From CAZLWF01 sp031972835 (GTDB lineage: Bacteria; Patescibacteriota; Minisyncoccia; Phycocordibacterales; UBA9973), in NCBI GenBank assembly GCA_031972835.1, contig DALYDX010000015.1, positions 1 through 19,265 on the forward strand: DNA of 19,265 bases, read 5' to 3'. Below, piece after piece: positions 1 through 6,725 of the stretch. Within the stretch, counting starts at the first letter, position 1. Each line of letters begins with the position of its first letter. The position numbers were made by a program, and so were the translations under genes. The notes beneath the pieces are model-generated. The model made no database searches. It had not been told where the DNA came from and saw only the letters and a program-made list of their open reading frames with translations.

Positions 1-514
1 TGACCTCGTACGAAAAGCGATAGGATGATTCCTTGATTTTTTCGCCAGACTTTGGATATGGCGCAACTTCGATCAAGGTTATTTCAAAATCTCCAAATGT
101 TTTTGGCTCATTAAGCTTGAAAATTTGTTCACCATGAGAGACCTTGGTTGCGGTGACGGTGCGTACCTCGACAGTGCCAGCCCAGATGCATTGCACGTCA
201 GAAGGGCAACGACTGTCAGAAACAACTTCTTTGGGAGTAAGAGAAACATTTAATGCGGTTGATACCTGACCAAGTGTTGTTGTGATTTTTGCCGATTTTG
301 CATCTGGCTCAGGGCACATCGCAAAACTACAATCACTTCCTGTTCTGCCCACAACCGAACCATCCGGGCACACCTTGCCGTCACCGTTACACTCATATGC
401 AATTGGCTCTGGATCTTTTTGTTCGGGGTCGGGCTGATTTGTGTACTTGGTAAGTACGAATGCTAAAGCAAGAATTGCGACCAGGGTAAGTATAATTATA
501 TTTTTTCTATTCAT
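1..514 (-). CDS. Small exported or membrane-anchored protein with Cys-rich CPDGS-VGR motif, 3' end cut by window
   Basis: The reading frame opens at ATG 514 and stays open to the window edge, giving about 171 residues without a stop. Residues 5-22 are a hydrophobic segment after MNRK, which reads as a signal peptide or N-terminal anchor, so the rest should lie outside the membrane. A Cys-rich piece follows at about residues 43-65 (C-N-G-D-G-K-V-C-P-D-G-S, then VGRTGSDC and AMCP), a short motif I associate with secreted Patescibacteria proteins. A second part carries SRCPSDVQCIWAGTVEV, a motif seen in many small bacterial lipoproteins or exported proteins of unknown role, probably a beta-rich domain. 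No enzyme motif is visible. No Shine-Dalgarno site precedes the ATG. Function unknown. Confidence 0.75.
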   Translation of the reverse strand, partial: MNRKNIIILTLVAILALAFVLTKYTNQPDPEQKDPEPIAYECNGDGKVCPDGSVVGRTGSDCSFAMCPEPDAKSAKITTTLGQVSTALNVSLTPKEVVSDSRCPSDVQCIWAGTVEVRTVTATKVSHGEQIFKLNEPKTFGDFEITLIEVAPYPKSGEKIKESSYRFSYEV

Positions 515-567
515 ATTAGGTAATTTAGCGTATAAACATCGATTGTCGTAAAGGTATTATAGCACTT

Positions 568-586
568 TCAAGTCTCAGACACTTGA
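568..586. repeat. Short inverted repeat in the 515-666 spacer
   Basis: TCAAGT (568-573) and ACTTGA (581-586) form a perfect 6-bp stem with a 7-base loop. It lies in the 152-base spacer upstream of the exported-protein gene and downstream of the gene ending at 667, both on the minus strand. There is no T tract next to it on either strand, so it is not a convincing intrinsic terminator. The rest of the spacer shows nothing I can name. Confidence 0.3.
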
Positions 587-666
587 CCCGTCTAGGCCCT
601 TCGATACTCTAATAAACTGCTGAGATTGTGGGGCGAAGTTGGAACTCTACTTTATTTTAAGTAAGT

Positions 667-1185
667 CTAAATTTGATTAGGGAGAATCATTGGCACTAGA
701 GTGAAACCATTTTTCTTACTGTAATAAAATCTTAAACTTCCTGAGATATTTGTTAAAGTATTTAACTGTATTACTAAATCCATTAGCTTTAATGATTTAT
801 CAACCGCTAGATCAATTTCTTGTTGAGGGAGGTCGACAGGAATAAAAAAATAAGTGTTTTTAGAGTAAGCATCCTCGGATTCCCCATAATAGATTATAAA
901 ATATTTGTATTGTTTTTTTGCTTTAGAAACAATTTTTGGAAAATATTCACTTATTGCTAGTTTTATTAAGTCATACGCTACTCCTTGGGCAAAAAAAGAA
1001 AAGATAAACTTACCGAGATCAACAAAATCTATAGGTATTTCAGACCCAGTAGCGGAACCTTCATGAGTTTTTGAATCATCTAAGACTTCATTAAGAGTTT
1101 TTTTGTAGTCAAAATCAACTTTCAATCCCTTAGCAAGAGTTCGGAGTTCATTTTCTATATTTTTATCATTAAAGAATATTTTCAT
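667..1185 (-). CDS. Hypothetical protein, 172 aa
   Basis: I do not recognise this protein. It starts at ATG 1185 with an AGG about nine bases upstream (weak Shine-Dalgarno) and runs 172 residues. It is rich in Lys, Asn, Ile and Phe and looks soluble, with one moderately hydrophobic stretch at about residues 51-80 (DFVDLGKFIFSFF and following) that is more likely a buried helix than a membrane span. The C-terminal half alternates short strand-like and helical stretches (YKYFIIYYG, TYFFIPVDLP, SLRFYYS). No catalytic motif is visible. It sits with two small membrane-protein genes (1274-1723), all on the minus strand and more AT-rich in feel than the glycan genes, suggesting accessory DNA. The 88 bases between 1185 and 1274 show nothing nameable. 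Confidence 0.6.
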   Translation of the reverse strand: MKIFFNDKNIENELRTLAKGLKVDFDYKKTLNEVLDDSKTHEGSATGSEIPIDFVDLGKFIFSFFAQGVAYDLIKLAISEYFPKIVSKAKKQYKYFIIYYGESEDAYSKNTYFFIPVDLPQQEIDLAVDKSLKLMDLVIQLNTLTNISGSLRFYYSKKNGFTLVPMILPNQI

Positions 1186-1273
1186 ATTTATTTACCTAAA
1201 CAATATTCTAAGTGGCACTTGTGGAACCATGTAGTATTTATCTCCAACCACTTCTTGCAGTACTTTAAAAAAG

Positions 1274-1450
1274 TTATTTTTCTGCTTTTACAAGATAAAT
1301 GATAGTCAAAAAAGTTGCACAAAGTGCGTACCACAATGAATCGTACACATCAAACAAATCTTCAAACAGAAAAATATATAAGGAAAAAATTGCACCAAGT
1401 ATTGCTAACTTATAAATAAATCTAAATATTTTTTTCATTTTTTCTTTCAT
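1274..1450 (-). CDS. Small two-helix membrane protein, 58 aa
   Basis: This short gene reads from ATG 1450 to TAA at 1274-1276 and encodes 58 residues beginning MKEKMKKIFRF. A basic N-terminus is followed by two hydrophobic stretches, about residues 11-30 (IYKLAILGAIFSLYIFLF) and 39-54 (LWYALCATFLTIIYLV), with the acidic loop EDLFDVYDS between them and VKAEK at the end. This predicts a helical hairpin with both ends in the cytoplasm. The start lies three bases after the stop of the 89-residue gene upstream, so the two are almost certainly co-transcribed and probably translationally coupled. A second in-frame ATG four codons in could also be used. I know of no family for it. Confidence 0.6.
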   Translation of the reverse strand: MKEKMKKIFRFIYKLAILGAIFSLYIFLFEDLFDVYDSLWYALCATFLTIIYLVKAEK

Positions 1451-1453
1451 ATT

Positions 1454-1723
1454 TTATGGATTAACTGTTTCTAAATAATCTAAAGCATCACCCATTTCTT
1501 GATAAGATTCCCACGCATACCATTTAGCTTCTTCAATATTAGAATTTGCCTCTTCAAGCGCATCCTCATAAGAGGATTTTTCGTATTCCAAAGTAGAAAT
1601 TTGATTATGTTGATCATCAATAATAGAACTTAGCTTATGGTGATCATGCCAAAAAAGAAGTAAGAGAACTATGAAGACCATCGTTAGAGGCCTTTTAGTA
1701 ATTACAGACTTATTGTGTTCCAT
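1454..1723 (-). CDS. Single-pass membrane protein with coiled-coil tail, 89 aa
   Basis: The protein begins MEHNKSVITKRP, has one hydrophobic segment (about residues 12-25, LTMVFIVLLLLFW), then a charged, heptad-like helix rich in Glu, Ser and Asp from about residue 28 to the end (for example IDDQHNQISTLEYEK). This predicts a membrane-anchored coiled coil. A GTG six codons upstream (1741) would add MSYNIR, but that extension would contain the TATAAT box at 1730-1735, which lies exactly six bases before ATG 1723, so I prefer ATG 1723 and a leaderless transcript. The stop is three bases before the start of the 58-residue membrane protein. It may be a membrane scaffold or partner of that protein; no known function. 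Confidence 0.6.
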   Translation of the reverse strand: MEHNKSVITKRPLTMVFIVLLLLFWHDHHKLSSIIDDQHNQISTLEYEKSSYEDALEEANSNIEEAKWYAWESYQEMGDALDYLETVNP

Positions 1724-1729
1724 TCGAAT

Positions 1730-1759
1730 ATTATAACTCACTTAACAACACTCAGTCAT
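1730..1759 (-). promoter_or_regulatory. Promoter of the 1454-1723 / 1274-1450 pair
   Basis: On the minus strand TATAAT (1735 to 1730) is a perfect -10 box. ATGACT (1759 to 1754) is a 4-of-6 match to TTGACA with an 18-base spacer. Six bases (attcga) separate the -10 box from ATG 1723, so transcription should begin at or next to the start codon. Confidence 0.55.
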
Positions 1760-1807
1760 CTCTAAAGATTGAGTACCGAGAGTACTTAAAACTCAAATAA
1801 TCTAGAT

Positions 1808-1855
1808 CTAGCTCAAGTTCTATACTACAACACGTATCTCGTGCTAGCTCAGGTT
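1808..1855. repeat. 12-bp direct repeat beside the tRNA 3' end
   Basis: CTAGCTCAAGTT at 1808-1819 and CTAGCTCAGGTT at 1844-1855 differ at one base. The second copy touches the tRNA 3' end. A perfect palindrome, CTAGATCTAG (1802-1811), overlaps the first copy. There is no T tract, so this does not look like a terminator. The copies are too close together to bound a mobile element. Confidence 0.35.
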
Positions 1856-1928
1856 GGCTGCCAGGCTTGGACTCGAACCAAGATAACATCCTTCAGAGGG
1901 ATGCGTCCTACCATTAGACGATCTGGCA
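1855..1928 (-). tRNA. trnQ: tRNA-Gln, anticodon CTG
   Basis: The minus strand folds as a 74-base tRNA with encoded CCA (1857 to 1855). The acceptor arm is TGCCAGA with CCTGGCA, discriminator G; the U1-A72 pair and G73 fit glutamine identity. The D arm is GTCTAATGGTAGGAC, the anticodon stem CATCC/GGATG with loop CTCTGAA (anticodon CTG, reading CAG), and the T arm CTTGG-TTCGAGT-CCAAG. The seventh acceptor pair is an A-C mismatch (A7-C66). Its first anticodon base is C, so it is not a substrate for the wobble-uridine enzyme Elp3 encoded at 8481-10160. It lies 49 bases downstream of the polysaccharide ligase gene on the same strand but has its own promoter-like sequence. Confidence 0.95.
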
Positions 1929-1934
1929 ATGGAC

Positions 1935-1966
1935 CTTATACTACCGCGAAATCGCCATATTTTCAA
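1935..1966 (-). promoter_or_regulatory. Likely tRNA-Gln promoter
   Basis: Two readings are possible on the minus strand. TATAAG (1940 to 1935) lies exactly six bases before the mature tRNA 5' end at 1928, the spacing seen at the leaderless genes here, but it has no good -35 box. Alternatively TTGAAA (1966 to 1961), a 17-base spacer and TAGTAT (1943 to 1938) would start transcription about three bases before the tRNA. In both cases the 5' leader would be zero to a few bases. Confidence 0.45.
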
Positions 1967-1977
1967 TCAGACTTCTA

Positions 1978-4179
1978 CTACTTCAACGTTTTAACCAACT
2001 CAGTGAGCCTAAGAGCCGAATCTGGGTTTAAAGCCTTAATTTCAGCGTAGTATTTTAGATAGGTTGCCATGTCGCCTTTTTGATATGCTTCTACCGCTTC
2101 TTTAGCTCGGTATTCTATTTTCGCTATTTGTACTTGAGAATCATATGTCTTACTCACAACTAAATCATAATTTTGATCAAGCGCATCTTGGAGAAATTGT
2201 GGCTCTAAAGCAGACGCCTCAGCATCCCCTCTTGCTCGGTAAAGCGCAAGAATATATTTTGCCCTTGCTGTGAGAAACGCGGGATTGAGATCGTATGCTT
2301 GTTTGGTAATTTCAACAGCCTTTTCATAGTCACCAGCAACTTGATACGCAAGTGCTCTGTCGAACATAATCAGTTGTTTGTTTGGAGAAAGCTCTTGGGT
2401 TTTATTTAACAACTCTATCGCCTCTTGAGTTTTTCCAAACTGGAGTAAAAGGAGTCCGGTGATCTGGAGTGTGCGGGGATTTTCTGGATCACGTTTTATT
2501 TCATCTTCAAGTTGTGTCAGCGTGAGATTTACCCACTCATTTTTTTCTTCATTAGAGATAGCTTCGCTTTGTACAATTGAAACGAGTCTTTGTCCGAGTT
2601 GCTCGCGAGCTTCGGTACGACCAAGAGGATGGGCTGTTGCTCGTTTGAACTTCTCCCGAGCAACTACACTTAACTCTTCTCTTGTATATGCTGTGCCAAT
2701 ATTTTCTCGTGTCCACGCTTGTGCCTGAGCATCACCTGATGCAGTAATAATGACTTCTGTATACTGCATGCCTTGAATAAGGGCAGCTCCTGCTGTCCAT
2801 GGTTTATACACTAAAGAATACATCCCTACTAGACCAATGAGAGAAAGAAGGGTGGCAATGGCGATTGATTGTTGTTTTGAAAGCAATACAATCGTTTGCT
2901 TTTCTGAAGGATACGCCTTCCATGCTATGTAGGCGAGAATAAAGACAAACAATATGTAACTTGCGATATTATCGAATACAAAAAGGTTAAACACAAAATA
3001 CGCTCCCAGAAGTCCTGACCACAGAGATTTTTCTATAACAGAAAAATTTTGTCGCAAAGAACGCGCAAACCACATAACATAGATTGGTGTGGCAAACAGT
3101 GCTAGATACGCAAGAAGTCCGAGTACCCCACCAGCAATCATCCAATCAAAGAAAACATTATGGGAGCGGTCGTACCACGGCTCATAGTCTGCCATGCGAG
3201 GATCGAAGTGACTTGAGAAGACATATAAAAAGTTGTCTTGCCCCCAGCCAAGCAAAGGTCGTTCTTTGAAACCTTGAAAACTCATATTCCAAATAAGGAG
3301 ACGAGATGTTGCTGTATGTTCCCCTGTGGAAATACTCGCGATTCGATTTAATACTGGTGAATTTTTCACTATCTCCGCATCTTTGTTTGAGAAAAGTAAA
3401 ACCCCTGCCACAAGCACTAAACCAAATACCAAGCCTACAATATAACGCATGAAGGTAAAACGCTTTTCAAAAATCGCAATTAAAATAAGTGAGAGTAGCG
3501 CCCCACCGATAAATCCAAGTACTGCACCACGAGTAAGAGTGACGAAAGCAATGAAAACATTAAGTACTCCGATGATGCCATAGAGGTAACGTGCTGAAAT
3601 TTTTTTTGTTGTGTATGCAAGCCACGCAGCAATAAACGCATACATCATGGCATACCCCGATAGATACGCTGCGTTGCCAAGTGTTGCGTCGATACGATTT
3701 GCACTTTGTTGAAATAAGTTCAGCGTGCCAAAGTATTGAGAAAAACCAAAAAAGAGCACGTACGCATTTGCAACTAGTGATACTTTGAATATATTTCGCC
3801 AAACATCTACAGTTCGGACGAGTTGTGTCAAGAGAAGAAATGCGAGAAAGAGTAACGCGTGTGTAAACCATCCTTCCATACGCTCAAAATTACTAAACAA
3901 ACTACGCATTGGATTTACACCAAAAATATCTGCAAAGAGAAGAACACTGACAAAAATACCGAAGGCAGTGTGTATCGGGGTCAACGTTTTTACCAATTCC
4001 CGCTTTTTATATACAACATAGGCAAATAGAATTGCAGCAATGAGAGTAAGGGTGCGAAACCAGAAATTTTTACCCGTAATAAAAGGAAAAAGGAGGGATT
4101 CGGAAATTACAATTGGGACAAAAAGGAGTGCTCCAAGCGCGATACGTCCAGTAAGCTTAGTCATAGATGAATTATTCAT
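1978..4179 (-). CDS. O-antigen ligase/polymerase family membrane protein (Wzy_C) with C-terminal TPRs
   Basis: This 733-residue protein has about ten to twelve hydrophobic helices over residues 12-460, then a soluble C-terminal part with TPR-like helical repeats at about 565-650 (GLLLLQFGKTQEAIELLNKT and ALAYQVAGDYEKAVEITKQ). The Wzy/WaaL core signature is present: TLGNAAYLSGY at 166, LTRGAVLGF at 215 (R217), RLLIWNMSFQGF at 293, and SHNVFFDWMIAGGVLG at 339 (H340) in the large outer loop. Family members transfer or polymerise lipid-linked glycans on the outer face of the cytoplasmic membrane. The TPR tail is commonly fused to these proteins in CPR bacteria and probably binds a partner. The start at ATG 4179 has no Shine-Dalgarno site and lies opposite the flippase gene across a 29-bp shared promoter. 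Polymerase and ligase cannot be told apart by sequence alone. Confidence 0.88.
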   Translation of the reverse strand: MNNSSMTKLTGRIALGALLFVPIVISESLLFPFITGKNFWFRTLTLIAAILFAYVVYKKRELVKTLTPIHTAFGIFVSVLLFADIFGVNPMRSLFSNFERMEGWFTHALLFLAFLLLTQLVRTVDVWRNIFKVSLVANAYVLFFGFSQYFGTLNLFQQSANRIDATLGNAAYLSGYAMMYAFIAAWLAYTTKKISARYLYGIIGVLNVFIAFVTLTRGAVLGFIGGALLSLILIAIFEKRFTFMRYIVGLVFGLVLVAGVLLFSNKDAEIVKNSPVLNRIASISTGEHTATSRLLIWNMSFQGFKERPLLGWGQDNFLYVFSSHFDPRMADYEPWYDRSHNVFFDWMIAGGVLGLLAYLALFATPIYVMWFARSLRQNFSVIEKSLWSGLLGAYFVFNLFVFDNIASYILFVFILAYIAWKAYPSEKQTIVLLSKQQSIAIATLLSLIGLVGMYSLVYKPWTAGAALIQGMQYTEVIITASGDAQAQAWTRENIGTAYTREELSVVAREKFKRATAHPLGRTEAREQLGQRLVSIVQSEAISNEEKNEWVNLTLTQLEDEIKRDPENPRTLQITGLLLLQFGKTQEAIELLNKTQELSPNKQLIMFDRALAYQVAGDYEKAVEITKQAYDLNPAFLTARAKYILALYRARGDAEASALEPQFLQDALDQNYDLVVSKTYDSQVQIAKIEYRAKEAVEAYQKGDMATYLKYYAEIKALNPDSALRLTELVKTLK

Positions 4180-4188
4180 ATAATACGC

Positions 4189-4197
4189 TATAGTATA
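4189..4197. promoter_or_regulatory. Overlapping divergent -10 boxes for ligase and flippase genes
   Basis: TATAGTATA carries TATAGT on the plus strand (4189-4194, 14 bases before ATG 4209) and TATACT on the minus strand (4197-4192, 12 bases before ATG 4179). The two hexamers share three base pairs. The minus-strand box is preceded by TGG, an extended -10 motif. Leaders would be short, about 6-8 bases, and no Shine-Dalgarno site is present for either gene. Confidence 0.5.
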
Positions 4198-4208
4198 CCA
4201 AATAAAGC

Positions 4209-5420
4209 ATGTATTCCTTTCTTAAGTCTAAATTCACAGCCCACGACCAACACTGGCTCATTTATGCCCAAACCATCGGAAGTCTCCTTTCCCTCATACA
4301 ACTTATTATACTAACAAGAGTTTTAGAGCCAGAAGTCTTTGGACAATATAGGTACGGGATAGCAATCAGTATGATTGTGCCACTTTTTTTCTTGAGCGGT
4401 ATTCCAAACACAATTACTTCAATGATTGCAAAAGGTCAAGAAAATATCTTTTTTGCTGCAATCAAAAGATATATTTATTCAACAAGAATACCCACGGTTT
4501 TCTTTCTCATTACCTCTCTGTCTCTTCTCTATCTTAATTTTACTTTTCTAGGACTAGTACTGCTACTAATTACGATATGCTCTCCTTTATATCAAACTGT
4601 TCAGTTTTATGGTTCATATCTTAACGGAAAGCAAGATTATAAACGCATTTTTTTATACGGACTTATCCCAGACATAATTGCTATTACATCTGTCATTCTT
4701 GCGAGTATTTTTTTTAGTACTCAACCCCTTGTTATTCTCGGAGTATTCCTGTTGTCAAATAGTCTCGGGACACTGATTCCTTTTTTACTTACGGTCCGAA
4801 CATACAAAATAAAGTTTGAAAGTAAGATAACTTCGGAAGACCTCATTTCGCTTTCAAAAACAGTAAGTCAGTCTAACTTAATTCAAGGTGTTGGAGGGCA
4901 AATCGATAAACTCATCTCATTTCACCTCGTAAGCAGTAGTGGTCTTGCTGTGTATTCAATTGTAACAATGGCCGTACAACAGTTTAGGGGATTCCAGAAA
5001 ATTCTTTACGCGATACTTCTTCCAAAACAATCCCTTAACAGAGATCATACACATTTTTATAAAGCGCTTTGGCTTTATATTGGAGTAAGTGCTCTTTTTT
5101 GCGTAGCTTATATTATTACAGCGCCAGTCATTTTCACTATACTTTTTCCTCAATACCTTGCGTTTGTTCACCTTTCACAATTTGCTTCAATTGCCATCAT
5201 ATTTACACCACTTACCTTTTTTACTTTAAGCACACTGCATGGACGACATGACAAAAAAAGTACTCTGCAATACACCACAATAACAACAATACTTTCAACA
5301 GTGCTATTACTTATTGGAAGTCTTTTTGGAGGAACGCCTGGGGTTACATTTGCGTTTGTCGTTTCAAGTGCCCTTTCCGGAATCCTTGGGCTTTTCTTCC
5401 TTAAAACTCACTCTTCTTAA
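4209..5420 (+). CDS. Polysaccharide flippase, Wzx/MATE-like (polysaccharide biosynthesis protein)
   Basis: This 403-residue protein is hydrophobic almost throughout, with about twelve predicted membrane helices. The N-terminal signature LTRVLEPEVFGQYRYG (residues 36-50) is typical of Wzx-type oligosaccharide flippases of the MOP/MATE superfamily, which move undecaprenyl-linked glycans to the outer face of the membrane. A second helical bundle starts near residue 215 (LSKTVSQSNLIQGVGGQIDK), as in two-lobed MOP transporters. It is a little shorter than the usual 420-500 residues but shows no break. It is divergent from the ligase/polymerase gene, sharing its promoter, and convergent with the methyltransferase gene ending at 5401, overlapping it by 20 bases. 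The substrate cannot be read from sequence. Confidence 0.85.
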   Translation: MYSFLKSKFTAHDQHWLIYAQTIGSLLSLIQLIILTRVLEPEVFGQYRYGIAISMIVPLFFLSGIPNTITSMIAKGQENIFFAAIKRYIYSTRIPTVFFLITSLSLLYLNFTFLGLVLLLITICSPLYQTVQFYGSYLNGKQDYKRIFLYGLIPDIIAITSVILASIFFSTQPLVILGVFLLSNSLGTLIPFLLTVRTYKIKFESKITSEDLISLSKTVSQSNLIQGVGGQIDKLISFHLVSSSGLAVYSIVTMAVQQFRGFQKILYAILLPKQSLNRDHTHFYKALWLYIGVSALFCVAYIITAPVIFTILFPQYLAFVHLSQFASIAIIFTPLTFFTLSTLHGRHDKKSTLQYTTITTILSTVLLLIGSLFGGTPGVTFAFVVSSALSGILGLFFLKTHSS

Positions 5421-6033
5421 AAACCCAGAAATACCCGAGCGGAATTCTATCTCTTAATTTTTGAAACGGAGGAAGTATGAGCAATGTTTTGTCGATTAAA
5501 ATACAAAGACTTTTCCCTATATTCCTTAAGACAGTCGTAGGAATACTTCCTCCGACTGTCTGCCACAACAAAGAAAATATTCCATACCCGAGAACCTCAA
5601 TTCCCTCAACAGTAAACCCATGTTTAGCCGCAAGTCCTCGAAGAGCACTCTCTGTGTATCTAAAATAATCGTCAGGACTTCCATGTACATGAAACATAAA
5701 AGGTGTGGAAGATACAAATCTACCACCAGGTTTTAGTACTCTGTATACTTCACTGAATACAGGATGAAAATCAAAAATATGCTCAAGCACATTCATAGAA
5801 ACAACTGTGTCAAAAGAACTTGATTCTAAAGGAAAGGGTTTTTGAATATCAAAAACTAAGTCGCAACCATAACTGGGATTAATATTCACCGTGGTGATTC
5901 GTTTAGCTCCAGCAAGCAGTGCGTGGTAACCAGATTTTGTACTTCCACCAATATCAAGAACTGCTCCATTTACAGGGGTTTTTTCTAGCTGTTCATACTC
6001 ACACGCACGAAGAATTGAATAATTTTTATTCAT
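5401..6033 (-). CDS. Class I SAM-dependent methyltransferase (Methyltransf_11-like)
   Basis: With the start at ATG 6033 the protein has 210 residues. A TTG eight codons upstream is possible but the ATG fits the family better. The SAM-binding motif I is VLDIGGSTKSG (residues 25-35), the acidic strand 2 end is TTVNINPS (48-55), then FDTVVSMNVLEHIFDF (74-89) and VYRVLKPGGRFVSSTPFMF (96-114) give motifs II and III of the Rossmann-like fold. The sequence HVHGSPDDYFRYT is common in small-molecule and sugar methyltransferases next to glycan genes. Its start overlaps the end of the preceding methyltransferase gene by eight bases, so they are coupled. A role in methylating a surface glycan or its lipid-linked precursor is inferred from position only. 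Confidence 0.85.
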   Translation of the reverse strand: MNKNYSILRACEYEQLEKTPVNGAVLDIGGSTKSGYHALLAGAKRITTVNINPSYGCDLVFDIQKPFPLESSSFDTVVSMNVLEHIFDFHPVFSEVYRVLKPGGRFVSSTPFMFHVHGSPDDYFRYTESALRGLAAKHGFTVEGIEVLGYGIFSLLWQTVGGSIPTTVLRNIGKSLCILIDKTLLILPPFQKLRDRIPLGYFWVFKKSEF

Positions 6034-6658
6034 ATTTTTTTCTTGCAACCACAACAAGGGTTTCCGTAAACTTATCTGTAATAAAAGATATCAGAAAGTA
6101 GAGAAAATCTAAAAAACGTTTCTTCCAGCTTGGTTTAAAATCAGTATCCAATGTATATAGGTAGTCAACAGAAACTACTTCAAAATTATTTTTCTTAAGT
6201 AAGCAGGTAAGTGTTTTACTATTAAAATAGCAGGTGTGATCACTATTAACAGTTGGTTCTTTCTTGGTTATCTTTTCAGCAATATTATATAAATTAAATG
6301 TATTTGGTGTGGTAATAATCAAACTACCAGTATCATCGAGTAACCGATAACAAGCATCTAAAAAATGTCCCGGATTTGATAAATGCTCAATAACATCCCC
6401 AGCAAAAACCTTTGTAAACCGCACTGAGAAATCAGCATTTTCTGCGCTTGTTTTCTGATAGTGATCTTTCGGAGAAACTTTACTTTCATCATATGCAAGA
6501 TCTACACCATACACCTGGGCTCCAACTTCCTTTATTATGTTATGCGGCCAATCTTTAGAATCATACAAAACACCCTGTCCCCAAAAACCCACATCCAAAA
6601 CAGAGTCCTCTTTTTGTATTAAGGATTGTATGAGGTGCTTCTTGTTTTTGTAAACCAT
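6026..6658 (-). CDS. Class I SAM-dependent methyltransferase (Methyltransf_23-like)
   Basis: I place the start at ATG 6658 (210 residues) because GGAAGG lies seven bases upstream and TATAAT lies further upstream at 6687-6692. An upstream TTG at 6706 would put the -10 box inside the gene. Motif I is SVLDVGFWGQGV (19-30), with Phe-Trp where most relatives have Gly-Cys-Gly. VYGVDLAY (49-56) holds the acidic ribose-binding residue, FAGDVIEHL (85-93) motif II, and LLDDTGSLIITTPNTFNL (106-123) motif III, as in Methyltransf_23 enzymes. The C-terminal end has a hydrophobic patch, FLDFLYFLISFI (182-193), that may touch the membrane. The second methyltransferase follows with an eight-base overlap. The substrate is unknown but probably part of the glycan pathway. 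Confidence 0.83.
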   Translation of the reverse strand: MVYKNKKHLIQSLIQKEDSVLDVGFWGQGVLYDSKDWPHNIIKEVGAQVYGVDLAYDESKVSPKDHYQKTSAENADFSVRFTKVFAGDVIEHLSNPGHFLDACYRLLDDTGSLIITTPNTFNLYNIAEKITKKEPTVNSDHTCYFNSKTLTCLLKKNNFEVVSVDYLYTLDTDFKPSWKKRFLDFLYFLISFITDKFTETLVVVARKKYE

Positions 6659-6665
6659 ATAAATA

Positions 6666-6692
6666 CCTTCCAGTGGAAATGACCCCATTATA
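6666..6692 (-). promoter_or_regulatory. Promoter and Shine-Dalgarno site for the methyltransferase pair
   Basis: TATAAT (6692 to 6687) predicts a start near 6680 and a leader of about 22 bases. GGAAGG (6671 to 6666) ends seven bases before ATG 6658, which is standard Shine-Dalgarno spacing. No clear -35 box is present. This is the only strong ribosome binding site I found in the window. Confidence 0.5.
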
Positions 6693-6725
6693 CGTCTTGC
6701 TGCCAAATAAGACGAAAGACTGAAA

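Noticed and set aside
568..586. 6-bp hairpin as a transcription terminator
   Set aside because: It is short, AT-rich and has no T tract on either side.
667..1185. 172-residue protein as an anti-phage or effector-associated component
   Set aside because: Its helical middle loosely recalls such proteins, but no defining motif or effector gene is adjacent.
1808..1855. Direct repeat at the tRNA 3' end as an integration (att) site
   Set aside because: The copies are only 36 bases apart, and I see no second copy of the tRNA 3' end and no integrase gene in the window.
1841..2050. Plus-strand open frame across the tRNA and the end of the ligase gene
   Set aside because: It is antisense to the tRNA-Gln and to the TPR end of the ligase gene, and its protein has no coherent features.
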